64,000 bases of DNA from Littorina saxatilis (lineage: Eukaryota > Mollusca > Gastropoda > Littorinimorpha > Littorinidae). Shown piece after piece: positions 37,036 to 48,558 of the stretch (its first letter is position 1; each line of letters starts with the position of its first letter). The translations under genes were made by a program, and so were the position numbers. The notes below the pieces were generated by a model that searched no databases, was not told where the DNA came from, and saw only the letters and a program-made list of their open reading frames with translations. The stretch is taken from the NCBI RefSeq assembly GCF_037325665.1, contig NC_090260.1, positions 29,645,174 through 29,709,173 of the forward strand, written 5' to 3'.

Positions 37036-38389
37036 AAATATTTTAAACCTATGATTTATTTTAGGATGGTTTAAAAATAAAGTCTTTTTGAAGAAGAAAA
37101 ACATAATTCAAGTACTCTGTGTTTTGTGTGGTAGCGTATGTGTGAGTGTGCGCGCCCACGTGTTTGTGAGCCTCTGTCTGTGTGTGTGTGTGTGTGCGTG
37201 TGTGTGTGTGTGTGGTTGTCTGCGTTTGGAATATGTATATGAAATATGATTATTGTAAATTCAAATGTGATCTCTTACAAAAATACGCTTTCTGAGCAAG
37301 CACAAAAACGAATCAATCTTTCATCGTCTTCCAAGATAAAAGACAAATACCACAACATACTTAAAATGGCTTTATTACATTTTCGTACAAGAAATCAGTA
37401 CTTTAAAGCTAATGCCAGGTTACATAAATACACGTTTTATTAGCATTGTTCTTGTGTAAACACAAATTTTATTTCGCATGTTTCTTGTGTAAACAAAACT
37501 TTGTATTAGCATTGTTCTAGAGAAAACAGAAGCGCTTCGCTTTTGCAATTTGTTTACAAGAAAGATGTGTTCTTTTCATGTGTTTCTGTGTTTTAAAATT
37601 TCTCAGCAAAGATTCAAACAATGAATAAATTTAACTACGGAGTCCGACACTTAAGTGCTATTCATCTGAATCTTGTCTGTGTAAGCAGGTTTGATAATTC
37701 TGGAAAATACAAACAAAACAGTACGATTTAAATTGAAGGGTTCAACTTTTGAACACCCTTTCCGTAACCCGTTTGAAACAAAGTGTGAAATAGTATATAA
37801 TTCTTCAAGAAAACGTAGCCAACATGGTAAACACGTGTATTCAACTCACCATTAGTGTTTACCATGTGTGATACTTTTGCAAGTAGAATGATGTACTGTA
37901 TCACACAGTGTTTAAAACTGAATACAGAAAGGATCTTCAAAGGGGAAAACTTCAGTTTAGAGTTAAACGTTTACACAAGGCAGAAGGGTTACATGAAGAA
38001 TTTCTTTGTAACTATGATACCTCACTGATTAAAATACATTTAAAAATCAAAGAAAGCAAAGTTTGTTTTTGAATGTATTTATATTCATTACCATGCAGAT
38101 ACGCTTTTTTATGAACAAATATAACCAGAAATAAACTACTATTAACCCAAACATAAGCATTTCTGATGGGCCTTTTTTTTTTGGTACATACAATGTAATA
38201 CCATTTTGTCTAACAACGAAGGTGTTTTGTTTATGTATTTGTTTGTTAGATGATGGAAAGTTTTATTCTTAAGAACAAAGCTCTGCTTTTATCGTACAAT
38301 GGACTAAAATATTAGTTACACCCACCGCAGACAAATACTAAAACAACGATATGAGTTAATATTAAAGCAAACACTATTATCATACCTGC
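37036..38389. other. No gene seen; GT-rich stretch at 37120-37215
   Basis: AT-rich region downstream of the minus-strand Sushi gene. No supported reading frame. Confidence 0.5.
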
Positions 38390-38569
38390 CTTTTTTTTGC
38401 TTTTCAATTTATTGTGCTATTTCAGAATCGTTATCCCAGGGCAGCACCTGAATCCAATGCACACACATTGAGCACATGTAAAATATTTGAAACTGTGAGT
38501 AGTTTGCCTTAATAGTACACAATGGTGTATATACCTTTCACTGTCCTCACAGTGGTCTCCTAGCTCAAC
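38390..38569 (-). CDS. Terminal exon: split Gly codon, stop, 3' UTR
   Basis: Acceptor ggtttttcag. The first two bases complete a Gly codon and TGA follows at once (38565-38567). An AATAAA on the minus strand near 38410 ('cacaataaatt') supplies a poly(A) signal about 155 bases on. The exon end is approximate. Confidence 0.5.
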
Positions 38570-39014
38570 CTGAAAAACCAAAACATATTATATTAAATAA
38601 CATGGCCCATTTAACGTTCGGTAACAAAACAACGGCGACATAGCATTGGAAGAGTCTAAAACGAGTTTCTACTTAAGTTCATTAATGAAAATGTGAATAC
38701 TTCTGCTTCAGACTGATCTAGATAACCGTCTTGTGATTATAACGGTATTCATTTTAAATGAAGATATACTTTATTTTCACAGTCGTATTTTATTCAATAA
38801 AACAGTTCCTGACTATTAACTATATATCACAAAGAATGATTTAAATTCCAAGCCAGGATCCATCTTGAAGCATGAATTCTTTTTTTCGCAGAAGGATCTT
38901 TTGATCGTCTATAGATTATGGAGATGAATCGACAGCAATCTTGTTATTAAAACTTTGCATAGGGGTTTCATATTTTTCAATTCTGGAGAGAAAAATTCGA
39001 ATAAATCAGCTTAC

Positions 39015-39035
39015 CCATGCTATTGAGGCCAGCGG
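39015..39035 (-). CDS. Microexon AGLNSM
   Basis: 21 nt, phase 1-1, acceptor atttgtttcag, donor /gtaagc. Confidence 0.5.
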
Positions 39036-39245
39036 CTGAAACAAATAAAATGATCTTTAAATTTCAAGTCAATCATACATCATCGTCAAAATAGAGCTAC
39101 TTCACAGAAGTTATGTTACACACACCGCATTAACAATTAAGTTGGAGTGATGAATAGCCCACTTCGTCAACATCACGGGCCAAAGAATCTAGACACAGCC
39201 ATCGTCGAACGCTGAAGAAGAAGAAAGAGTGATGAATACTTTTTC

Positions 39246-39622
39246 TTCTTCTGCGTTCGTGGGCTGAAACTCCCACGTACACTCGTGTTTTTGCACGAGT
39301 GGAATTTTACGTGTATGACCGTTTTTACCCCGCCATTCAGGCAGCATACGCCGATTTCGGGGGAGGCATGCTGGGTATTTTCGTGTTTCTATAACCCACC
39401 GAACTCTGACATGGATTACAGGATCTTTTCCGTGCGCACTTGGTCGTGTGCTTGCGTGTACACACGAAGGGGGTTAAGTCACTAGCAGGTCTGCACATAA
39501 GTTGACCTGGGCGATCGGAAAAATCTCCACTCTTAACCCACCAGGCGGCAGCGACCGGGATTCGAACTCACGACCTCCCGATTAGGAGGCCGACGTCTTA
39601 CCACCACGCCACTGCGCCCGTC
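39246..39622 (-). repeat. tRNA-headed SINE, minus orientation (intron)
   Basis: The tRNA-like head at the right (minus: 'gcagtggcgtggtggtaaga') has the B box 'gagttcgaatcc'. The body 'acaggatcttttccgtgcgc' matches 63181 inverted. Confidence 0.8.
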
Positions 39623-39988
39623 CAATGAATACTTCAATACAGGATATCATGATTGACGACAGAAAACTTAAATATGTCATTGTGGAAAACAGTAATCAGT
39701 ATTATACAAAGTAACAATGCTTACAAGATAACCCCTCAAACATCGTTAAAAGCATATGCACATCATTGGCCAAACCGTAGTATCTGCAGCCATGAAAACA
39801 AACTCTATGTGGGAGAGCAACTCTGAACCGTCTCTTTATAAATACCTTTCTGGACATAATTCTAATTTCTGTATCGCAGCGCTAGATCAGTTTAAAAAAA
39901 GTAAATCCAAATATAAGAGGAGTAAGATAAGATAACAAACGTTTATAAAAAGATCATTATCAACAAGACAAAGAGAGATAAAATATGT

Positions 39989-39994
<6 letters not shown>

Positions 39995-40065
<71 letters not shown>

Positions 40066-40109
40066 CAAAGAGATCGAGATACAGATAGATAGTGATACAG
40101 AGAGAGATA

Positions 40110-40202
<93 letters not shown>

Positions 40203-40310
40203 GGGGGGAGAGAGAGAGAGAGAGAGACAGAGAGAGAGACAGACTGAGAGAGACAGACTGAGAGAAACACAGAGAGAGAGAGAGACAGACATACAGACAG
40301 ACAGACACAA

Positions 40311-40384
<74 letters not shown>
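39995..40384. repeat. (GA)n microsatellite, about 390 bp
   Basis: A long AG tract with GACA and GATA interruptions. The long reading frames over it are repeat artefacts. Confidence 0.95.
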
Positions 40385-40389
<5 letters not shown>

Positions 40390-40810
40390 AACTTACTGAC
40401 AAGATAGGTAAAATCAAAACAGAGAAGGGAACAGGAATAAGAGAACTATAAAAAATATGACTTGTAGAACCATGAACGAAATAGTAATGCCACTGGCACA
40501 CTACCATTCAAACATAACCACGCATTTGATTAACAAACAAACAAAGGAGAATCTGGTTTCTGATGCATCAAAATCTAACACATCGGGGTAGCTACTACAA
40601 CTGACTAATTGTTATTTTATCAGGGGAAAAAACGTGCAAGGCACAATAGCTTGTCACTTTACAAATTCAAAAAGTAGTATAAGCATTAGACACGCGAAGA
40701 ACGACTATATTGAATACAGCCAGCATAAACACTGCAGAACTGTTACACATTAAAACCACTGCATCATTCTGCCGACCCAGGATGTGTGGATCAAGGGAGG
40801 TCATACTAAC

Positions 40811-40837
40811 CCATAATAGCTGCTCGCACGGGGTCAC
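40811..40837 (-). CDS. Microexon DPVRAAIM
   Basis: 27 nt, phase 1-1, acceptor ttttattttcag, donor /gttagt. Confidence 0.5.
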
Positions 40838-41039
40838 CTGAAAATAAAACTTTCTGTTGATTAATTGCCCATAAACCTGTCATTGTGTATTTTTTCTCAC
40901 TCACATCTAACACCGATTTATTCACGTTTTGCAGTATAGGGCTTGAGACTAAGCCATTATTAGTCTCGGCTTTCCTATTTGTTGTGGGACAACAAACTTC
41001 CGGTGTACTTTTAGAAAAGTGTCCTCACAACTGCGTCAA

Positions 41040-42444
41040 ATTGATCAAAACGTCATGTTTTTAAACACAGGGAGGTAATCGCTTCACGGTTTTTTTCCAC
41101 AGCTGAAAATAATTATGAATCTCTCGCTGTCTCTGTGAAACGAAAAATCGGACAGGGTAAAACATGTTTCCCAGGCGGCGTAGCATATGAGAATTTTGTG
41201 AGAGAACGTTTTACCGATGATTTACTTTCACAATTAAAGTGAGTAGCTGCAGCTAGGTTATAACGTATAGGGCTTCTGTGAGCTTACCCGCCCTATGAAT
41301 TTCTAACCGCATATTCATTAATCCTTACTTGAAAAATTAATACAAATTCAACTGTAGTCTTTCCTCAAACAATCATTCTGTATGATTGTAGATAAAAGTC
41401 ATGTGTATCTGTGTGCCAAATATTAAGCATTTCTGATGTATGATGTTGCTGTAAAGCCATTTCCTAGATACCAATATGGCGCTGATTAAGCCAGTTTCCA
41501 TAGCAACTATGTACTGTAGTATTCACAGATCTATCATTTCTTTTCATAACTCACTTCAACAACTACCCAGAAAACTAAGTTATTCTATGTATTCTCCAAG
41601 TTTAATTTTGGTGATTTTAGTGCCTCACATCGCCTTAATTATGATGGGTCACGGGATCCTGCATGTCGTGAATAGTTAGTACAGTCTAGTCAGCCATCCA
41701 CCGTAGAAACAACGCAGAACACTCTAAGGATTATATTTGTCCTCAACTAAAGTCTACAGTCATCAACCACAGACGCAATGCAAAGCTGAAAAACTTAAGA
41801 ATATGTTTAAGCGTCTGCGTAAATATTTGTATTGACAACTATTTAAAATTAAAATAAACGATCCTAGCGCTTTGCCGTCAACTGAATGTTAAGTCCAAGT
41901 ACATTCATCGCAATTCCCCCCCCTCCACACACACACACACACACATACACACACACACACACACACATACACACACACACACACACACATTCATACACAC
42001 GCATGTACTACGTATGTATCCACACAATAAAAGTAATGAACTAAAACAAACAAAACCACTACAAATGGCTTATTCAGTTACTTGTGTTGTTTTAAACATT
42101 AAACACTATTCCATTGCAAACGCTTCAAACGCAGTAAACTAGCACTCGAACGTTTGATTTAAGCTACAACAAAACCGAACCCATATCGAATTTAATTCTG
42201 ACTTTCGCCATAACATTTTAGAAACCCAGCACCATCTGACTACCCTTTTTTTTTAACACAACACAAAAGCAAGCAGACGCCCTTGTAAATAACCCTTAAC
42301 CAAACCAGACTCCAATTTCATTAAATACAAAACAACCGAGGCAATCTTTCATTAAATACAAAAGAACTGAAGCAATCAAGAAACCCAAATATAGATTAAT
42401 GAATAATAAAACTACCACCATTTCCACAAACAAAAAACAGCTCC
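41040..42444. other. Intron of the Sushi gene, no feature except (CA)n at 41930-41990
   Basis: AT-rich, no conserved reading frame. Confidence 0.5.
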
Positions 42445-42494
42445 CTAAGCACTCTTCACCAAAACCTTAGACAGAAAAAAATCGATCAGCTCAC

Positions 42495-42650
42495 CTGTCG
42501 CACCTGTACCGCTGGACGAAGTTACTGAGGCGGACGGCGAAGGTGAAGACGATTCAATGGCAGCCTGTGTGTTGGACGAACCGGAAGACGAAGTACCAGC
42601 GCCATCGTTACTGAACACTGACTGAGGCTGCGCCTGTGCTGTGCTGCCGC
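42495..42650 (-). CDS. Exon: Ser/Thr/Gly-rich
   Basis: 156 nt, phase 1-1, acceptor gacgtggacag, donor /gtgagc. It is dominated by Ser clusters (GTSSSGSSN, ESSSPSPSASV), a probable O-glycosylation region. An in-frame ATG at 42690 could instead start a short secreted-like frame (MIQLLLTLSLTW), but the phase-1 acceptor inside it favours an internal exon. Confidence 0.65.
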
Positions 42651-42683
42651 CTGTCCACGTCAATGATAAAGTCAATAGTAACT

Positions 42684-42850
42684 GTATCATTATTTACGCC
42701 AGAAAAGTTTAACATTATGACGTATTTTGAGTGATGATTATGAGTCATCATTATTTACGTCAGAGAGTGTAAAATGATGAAGCACTTTGAGTGATGATTA
42801 TGAGTCATCATTTTTTTATGTCAGAATTATGTAACATGATGACAAAAAGC
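42684..42850. repeat. ~62-bp tandem repeat, 2.7 units, with AP-1-type palindromes
   Basis: 'gtgatgattatgagtcatca' recurs at about 42731 and 42793, separated by 'ttacgtcag...atgatga'. Each unit contains TGAGTCA and TTACGTCA, shaped like AP-1 and CRE sites, though repeat origin is enough to explain them. Confidence 0.6.
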
Positions 42851-43422
42851 ACGTCATCATTTGCGGCAGTTGGGCATAACATGTTGGCTAAAGTTGGGTC
42901 ATAATTTTCGTAAATAAAGGATAGAACCATGACTAAAAATGCGTCAAAATTAACATCAGTGAAGGCTAAAAATGCCTCACTATTTACAGTAGTAAAGCCT
43001 CTATGTTGTAGATTCTAAAAGCGTCATAATACTCTACAGCAGTAAAGGATAGAGTTCTAACTAAAAGTTTGGTATTATCATAACTGAATTTAAGCATAGA
43101 ATGATGTCGAAAATGCTGAGGGCATATCATTTTTTCTGAAAGAGTATGACTGTTTACAAGCACAAAAGTAAGGACTCGGTAATTCGGAAACACTCATTTT
43201 CAAAACTGTAAGATACAATCACTTTTTGTTTTAAATAGTTCAAATGTTGTTTAGAATCATAAAAAACTACGTACCAAAAACATGAGTCTGTAACAACATT
43301 TTATTGGCAATGGCAAAGTTGAGAACAAGAAGGGAAAAAATAAGTTCAAGAAGAAAAGAAAAAGGTAAAAGAAAAGGCAAGAAAGCAAAGACCGGTGATA
43401 ACAAAGAGAAACTTTGAGGAAT

Positions 43423-43426
<4 letters not shown>

Positions 43427-43480
<54 letters not shown>

Positions 43481-43489
43481 CTGTCTGTC

Positions 43490-43542
<53 letters not shown>

Positions 43543-43702
43543 CTGTCTGTCTCTCTGTGTGTGTGTGTGTGTGTGTGCGTGTGTGTGTGTGTGTGACTGT
43601 CTGTCTGTCTGTGTGAGTGTGTGTGTGTGTGGGTGTGGGTGTGTGCGTGTGTGTGTGTGTGTGTGTCTGTCTCTGTGTGTGTGTCTGTGTGTCTGTGTGA
43701 GT
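43427..43702. repeat. (GT)n microsatellite with TCTG interruptions
   Basis: About 275 bp, next to the assembly gap. Confidence 0.95.
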
Positions 43703-43767
43703 ATGTGAGAGAAAGAGGGAGAGACAAAGAGGGAGAGATAGGGGGATAGAATGACGGGGTTTTTTTT

Positions 43768-43967
43768 NNNNNNNNNNNNNNNNNNNNNNNNNNNNNNNNN
43801 NNNNNNNNNNNNNNNNNNNNNNNNNNNNNNNNNNNNNNNNNNNNNNNNNNNNNNNNNNNNNNNNNNNNNNNNNNNNNNNNNNNNNNNNNNNNNNNNNNNN
43901 NNNNNNNNNNNNNNNNNNNNNNNNNNNNNNNNNNNNNNNNNNNNNNNNNNNNNNNNNNNNNNNNNNN
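43768..43967. other. Assembly gap (200 N)
   Basis: Exactly 200 N, likely of nominal length, flanked by GA-rich and CT-rich repeats. It lies in the intron between exons 42495 and 44189, so a missing exon cannot be excluded. Confidence 0.98.
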
Positions 43968-44079
43968 CTCTCTTCTCTCTCTCTCTCTGTCTTCATTATC
44001 ATAATCATCGTCATCATTATCATCACATTTTTATTTTTCCCAGCTGTTTTTGTTGTCAACTTTTTAATTTGTTATGTTA

Positions 44080-44182
44080 TCATTGTGTGTCTGTACGTCC
44101 CAAGGACAGATTGTACGAACAGGCCTAGCCTTAAATCTAAATCCTTAAAAATAAAGTTCAATTCGATTCAACTCAGTTCAAT
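44080..44182 (+). repeat. LINE/SINE 3' tail with (TTCAA)n end
   Basis: 'tcccaaggacagattgtacg' through 'aaataaagttcaattcgatt' is a retroposon 3' end with a pentanucleotide tail. It ends one base before a splice donor of the Sushi gene. Confidence 0.5.
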
Positions 44183-44188
44183 ACTTAC

Positions 44189-44278
44189 ACATCATCATCT
44201 GCTCCTGTTGTTGCTCTGGTTCCAAGGGTTTGGCTCCCGGGGCGCCTGGTGCGCCTGGTCTTGCTGGCTGCCCAAACC
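44189..44278 (-). CDS. Exon with short collagen-like stretch and Gln/Met end
   Basis: 90 nt, phase 1-1, acceptor cagtgccag, donor /gtaagt. It reads RPGAPGAPGA, then EPEQQQEQMMM. The Gly-X-Y run is too short to form a collagen helix. A LINE 3' tail sits immediately past the donor. Confidence 0.68.
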
Positions 44279-45057
44279 CTGGCACTGTTGAGCACCATGT
44301 TTTGGTTTTTTTCACATTTACTATGATTTAGTCAATGTCTTGAAGCAGTTATTATTTGTACAGATTTTTTTTTTACCTATATGTATATACTCAATATTTT
44401 AAAAACTAGTCTATTGATTCATTGCTTACATTCATTTATCTGTTGTATATGCTTTGGGATCTTTACTGTGATTTAGTCAATGTTTACATGGGAAGGTGTG
44501 TGTTGTGGAGATCGCTAGATACCACTGGAATCGAATGGAAGGATAAAGAACATTATGGAACTTACTTTGATTAAGTGCGCAGTCACTCATGACGTAAGCG
44601 TAGACGCTCATCGGACAGATGGAACTGTGTAGATCTAACCAGATTAGTGTCGATGTTTCCCGAATATTCTCGTATGTCCATTAACTATATAAGTAGGGCT
44701 GCGCACACGTATTGTTGTTCTTTACCAGTCTTGCACTTGTTCTTTCTTACACTGTGCTGAGAGATATTGTCACCGTTGTTCCAGCTGTTAATAAATCTAC
44801 AGAACCTACACAACTCGTTGTGTCTCCTTTGCGACAGAGAGTGGCGAAAGGAAAAACACGACAGTGTGTATCTTGAAGCAGGTATTGTACGAAATTCTTT
44901 GTCATGTGTATAGCCTATACTCAATCAAAAAAGAAAGCCTGATTTGATTCAAGAACCAAATGTGTTAAACACTGCTAGAATACAGCGTCCCCAAGAAAGG
45001 CACTCTGAAAGAACGGTACAAAGAACATAACGGATTTCCAAGTTTTTGATTAATTAA
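44279..45057. other. Intron, no feature seen
   Basis: No conserved coding sequence or clear repeat. Confidence 0.5.
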
Positions 45058-45378
45058 TTATTTTCATTTTTCATTTTCATTTTCATTACTTTATTGTCCC
45101 ATCGCTGGGAAATTCGGGTCGCTTCCTCCCAGTGGAAAGCTAGCAGCAACGGAGTCGCGCTTCCCAGGTGTCTGCGTGTTTAGGTGTATTCAGCCACCTG
45201 CACTTATGGCAGAATGACCAAGGTCTTTTACGTGCCATTGTGATGACACGGGGGTGGGACATGGCTTCCGTCTCTGGGTCTGCACATAAAGTTGACCCGT
45301 GTCCGTCCCGGCCCGAATTCGAACCTGCGACCTTCCGATCACAAGTCCAGTGCTCTACCAACTGAGCTACCGGGCCCC
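45058..45378 (-). repeat. tRNA-headed SINE, minus orientation (intron)
   Basis: The tRNA-like head 'ggtagctcagttggtagagc' (minus, 45353-45372) with B box 'ggttcgaattc' is well preserved. The tail is (TTTTCA)n at 45060-45085. Confidence 0.82.
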
Positions 45379-45603
45379 CAAAGGATTTTTTTTTTAAATG
45401 CGTTTTTTTTTTTGTTTTTTTTTTTCATTTATTACCCTTTCCATAGACGTTGTATTCGTCCGCCAAATCAAATATAATATTGCTTTTAAGATACCGTTTA
45501 TAAGCTCAGCTTGTTGTGCAACATTTATTTCATTGATTGTATGCGGCATTTGTAATTATCTGAATGAAATTGTTTAAAACAACGGACTTCACTCGCTACT
45601 TAC

Positions 45604-45642
45604 TTCCTCCGCCCAAGAAACTTGGCATGATGAGTGGAGCCA
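45604..45642 (-). CDS. Exon [12 protein letters not shown]
   Basis: 39 nt, phase 1-1, acceptor cattacag, donor /gtaagt. Confidence 0.6.
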
Positions 45643-45717
45643 CTGTAATGAAAAAGTATAAGACATTAAAATATTACAAATCACTCCAAGAACACGTTTT
45701 TGTTGGTTCCCGGTGGG

Positions 45718-45718
45718 T

Positions 45719-45800
<82 letters not shown>

Positions 45801-45957
45801 CTGTGTCTGTATGTGTCTGTGTCTGTGTGTGTGTGTGTGTATGTGTGTGTGTATGTGTGTATGTGTGCGTGTGTGTATGTGTGTGTGTGTGTGTGTGTGT
45901 ATGTGTGTGTGTTTGAGAGAGAGAGAACGAGAAAGAGAGAGACAGAGAGAGAGAAAC

Positions 45958-46028
<71 letters not shown>

Positions 46029-46043
46029 GAGAGAGAGAGAGAC
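45718..46043. repeat. (GT)n followed by (GA)n compound microsatellite
   Basis: GT tract to about 45913, then GA tract. Confidence 0.95.
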
Positions 46044-46213
46044 CGTACCGTTACCTACTCTGTGGCATACACATCTTGAAAAGCAACAAGTAAAAAAAAT
46101 CAATAAATATGGGGTTCTCAATTCACATTATAAAGAAGAGGATTAGGGAGTAATTCAAAACAAAAAGCAAAAACAATAGTAAGCAGAAGAAAAACGAAGA
46201 CAGTGTCACTCAC

Positions 46214-46246
46214 TATTTCCAAGTCCAACCAAATGAGCCGGCAGAG
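46214..46246 (-). CDS. Exon LPAHLVGLGN
   Basis: 33 nt, phase 1-1, acceptor tttaatttcag, donor /gtgagt. It is supported by border quality and shared phase rather than by composition. Confidence 0.55.
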
Positions 46247-46337
46247 CTGAAATTAAAGACGAATACAAAGTTATCAAAACATAAAATATGTATTAAAAAA
46301 ATATATTGTCCACAACATGCACACTGTGACTGTTTTA

Positions 46338-46675
46338 TTACACCCCCGGTATAGGGGTGTGTATAGGATTCGCTCCATGTGTTTGTTTGTTTGTTTGTGT
46401 TCGCATATAGATCTCAAGAATGAACGGACCGATCGTCACCAAACTTGGTGAACAGGTTCTATACATTCCTGAGACGGTCCTTACAAAAATTGGGACCAGT
46501 CAAACACACGGTTAGGGAGTTATTGATGGATTAAGATTCTACAAGGACTTATAGAGGGACATATTCATGGTCAAAGGGAAATAACCTTCTCAGTTGGTGG
46601 CAGTGAGAATGGTTATTTCCCTTTGACCAACGGGGGTGTTTTTCCTACCTCGGAGGAATTTCTTGTTGTTATCTG
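46338..46675 (+). repeat. Dispersed repeat starting 'cacccccggtataggggtg'
   Basis: The opening is a short palindrome (cacccccggtataggggtgtg). Inside, 'ggtcaaagggaaataacc' at 46570 is inverted at 46610 (ggttatttccctttgacc). It ends near 'cggaggaatttcttgttg'. It looks like a non-autonomous element; class unsure. Confidence 0.5.
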
Positions 46676-46916
46676 TTGTTCTCTGTTAAACCATCTCCAT
46701 CATTTCTTTTCGATTTGGATTTTATTGACTATACACAAACTGATGACTTGAACAAAATCTGAATATATTCTCTCCTCGTGTGGCTTGTTTGTTTGTTTGT
46801 TTGTTTGTTTGCTTGCTTGCTTTCTTTTTGATTTTTTGTTTGTCAGTTTGTTTGTTTATTTGCATGTATCAATTTCTTCCCTCCTTTCTTTCGATCTGAC
46901 TCTCTTAATTACTTTC

Positions 46917-46970
46917 TTCCTTTCTTTCTTTCTGTCTGTCTTTCTTTCTCTCTTTCTGTCTTTCTTTCTC

Positions 46971-47009
<39 letters not shown>

Positions 47010-47090
47010 GTCTTTCTTTCTTTCTTTCTTTCTTTCTGTCTTTCTTTCTTTCTTTCTTTCTGTCTTTCTTTCTCTCTTTCTGTCTTTCTC

Positions 47091-47125
<35 letters not shown>
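46917..47125. repeat. (TTTC)n microsatellite with TGTC variants
   Basis: About 210 bp. Confidence 0.95.
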
Positions 47126-47126
<1 letters not shown>

Positions 47127-47386
47127 AGTGTAAGAAATGGCCAATAAGAAAAGAAAATGAGAGATCAAACGCCTGAGCTTCATTGACCTCTGTAAAAAGA
47201 GGCAACTAAGAGACTACAAATTCGGTTTGAACTCGCTAAAGACGCGCACATTCAAGCCATGTGAACACTAAGGACCACCATCTCAGATCTGGCCTGGCTT
47301 GTACATGCGATAAGACGACCCCTCCATCTGGACATATACGAAAAATCAACATTCTAACTGCCTCCTGTGCTGAGTAAAAAACAAAC

Positions 47387-48271
47387 AAGTCGCGTAAGGC
47401 GAAAATACAATATTTAGTCAAGTAGCTGTCGAACTCACCGAATGAAACTGAACGCAATGCCATTTTTCAGCGAGACCGTATACTCGTAGCATCGTCAGTC
47501 CACCGCTCATGGCAAAGGCAGTGAAATTGACAAGAAGAGCGGGGTAGCAGTTGCGCTAAGAAGGATAGCACGCTTTTCTGTACCTCTCTTTGTTTTAACT
47601 TTCTGAGCGTGTTTTTAATCCAAACATATCATATCTATATGTTTTTGGAATCAGGAACCGACAAGGAATAAGATGAAAGTGTTTTTAAATTGATTTCGAC
47701 AATTTAATTTTGATAATAATTTTTATATATTTAATTTTCAGAGCTTGTTTTTAATCCGAATATAACATACTTATATGTTTTTGGAATCAGCAAATGATGG
47801 AGAATAAGATAAACGTAAATTTGGATCGTTTTATAAATTTTTATTTCTTTTTACAATTTTCCGATTTTTAATGACCAAAGTCATTAATTAATTTTTAAGC
47901 CACCAAGCTGAAATGCAATACCGAAGTCCGGGCTTCGTCGAAGATTACTTGACCAAAATTTCAAGCAATTTGGTTGAAAAATGAGGGCGTGACAGTGCTG
48001 CCTCAACTTTCACGAAAAGCCGGATATGACGTCATCAAAGACATTTATCAAAAAAATAAAAAAAACGTTCGGGGATTTCATACCCAGGAACTCTCATGTC
48101 AAATTTCATAAAGATCGGTCCAGTAGTTTAGTCTGAATCGCTCTACACACACACACACACACAGACACACAGACACACAGACACACAGACACACGCACAT
48201 ACACCACGACCCTCGTTTCGATTCCCCCTCGATGTTAAAATATTTAGTCAAAACTTGACTAAATATAAAAA
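47387..48271 (+). repeat. ~870-bp dispersed repeat, copy D (intron)
   Basis: Full length with both ends matching copy A. Confidence 0.88.
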
Positions 48272-48519
48272 GGTACAGTAATTTCCTTAAAAGCCACTAG
48301 TGAAAATAATTCATAACAACATGTCTAATTTACACAGGTGCATCGAGGCTGCTCATTTTTTGTATGTGACTTAGTGGAGGGGTCGTATTATCCCATGTAA
48401 AATAGCCAGGCACGATTTGAGATGCTGACCCGAAGTGTTAACAAGGGAATGAATTTGCCGTTAAAGGGACAGTACTTGTGTGAGACAACGGGTGGATAAT
48501 GATGAGAACTGGGACTCAC

Positions 48520-48558
48520 CTCCAGCTCCCTGCTCACCAGGATTAGCCGCACCACCTC
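48520..48558 (-). CDS. Exon GGAANPGEQGAG
   Basis: 39 nt, phase 1-1, acceptor tgtttattgcag, donor /gtgagt. An internal GTGAGC (48532-48537) could serve as an alternative donor, giving a 21-nt exon (48538-48558) with the frame kept. Confidence 0.72.

Noticed and set aside
39887-40507. Long Ser/Leu-rich minus-strand frame
   Set aside because: It lies on a GA microsatellite; open frames there come from the two-base period.
42445-42690. Separate small secreted protein starting MIQLLLTLSL
   Set aside because: The acceptor at 42651-42652 and the shared 1-1 phase fit an internal exon of the Sushi gene better.
43346-44059. Thr/His frames around the gap
   Set aside because: Dinucleotide repeat translation running through N.
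45340-45378. Functional tRNA gene (minus)
   Set aside because: Same reason: it is a SINE head with a body and simple tail.
46785-47147. Phe/Leu/Ser frame of 120 codons
   Set aside because: Translation of the TTTC microsatellite.
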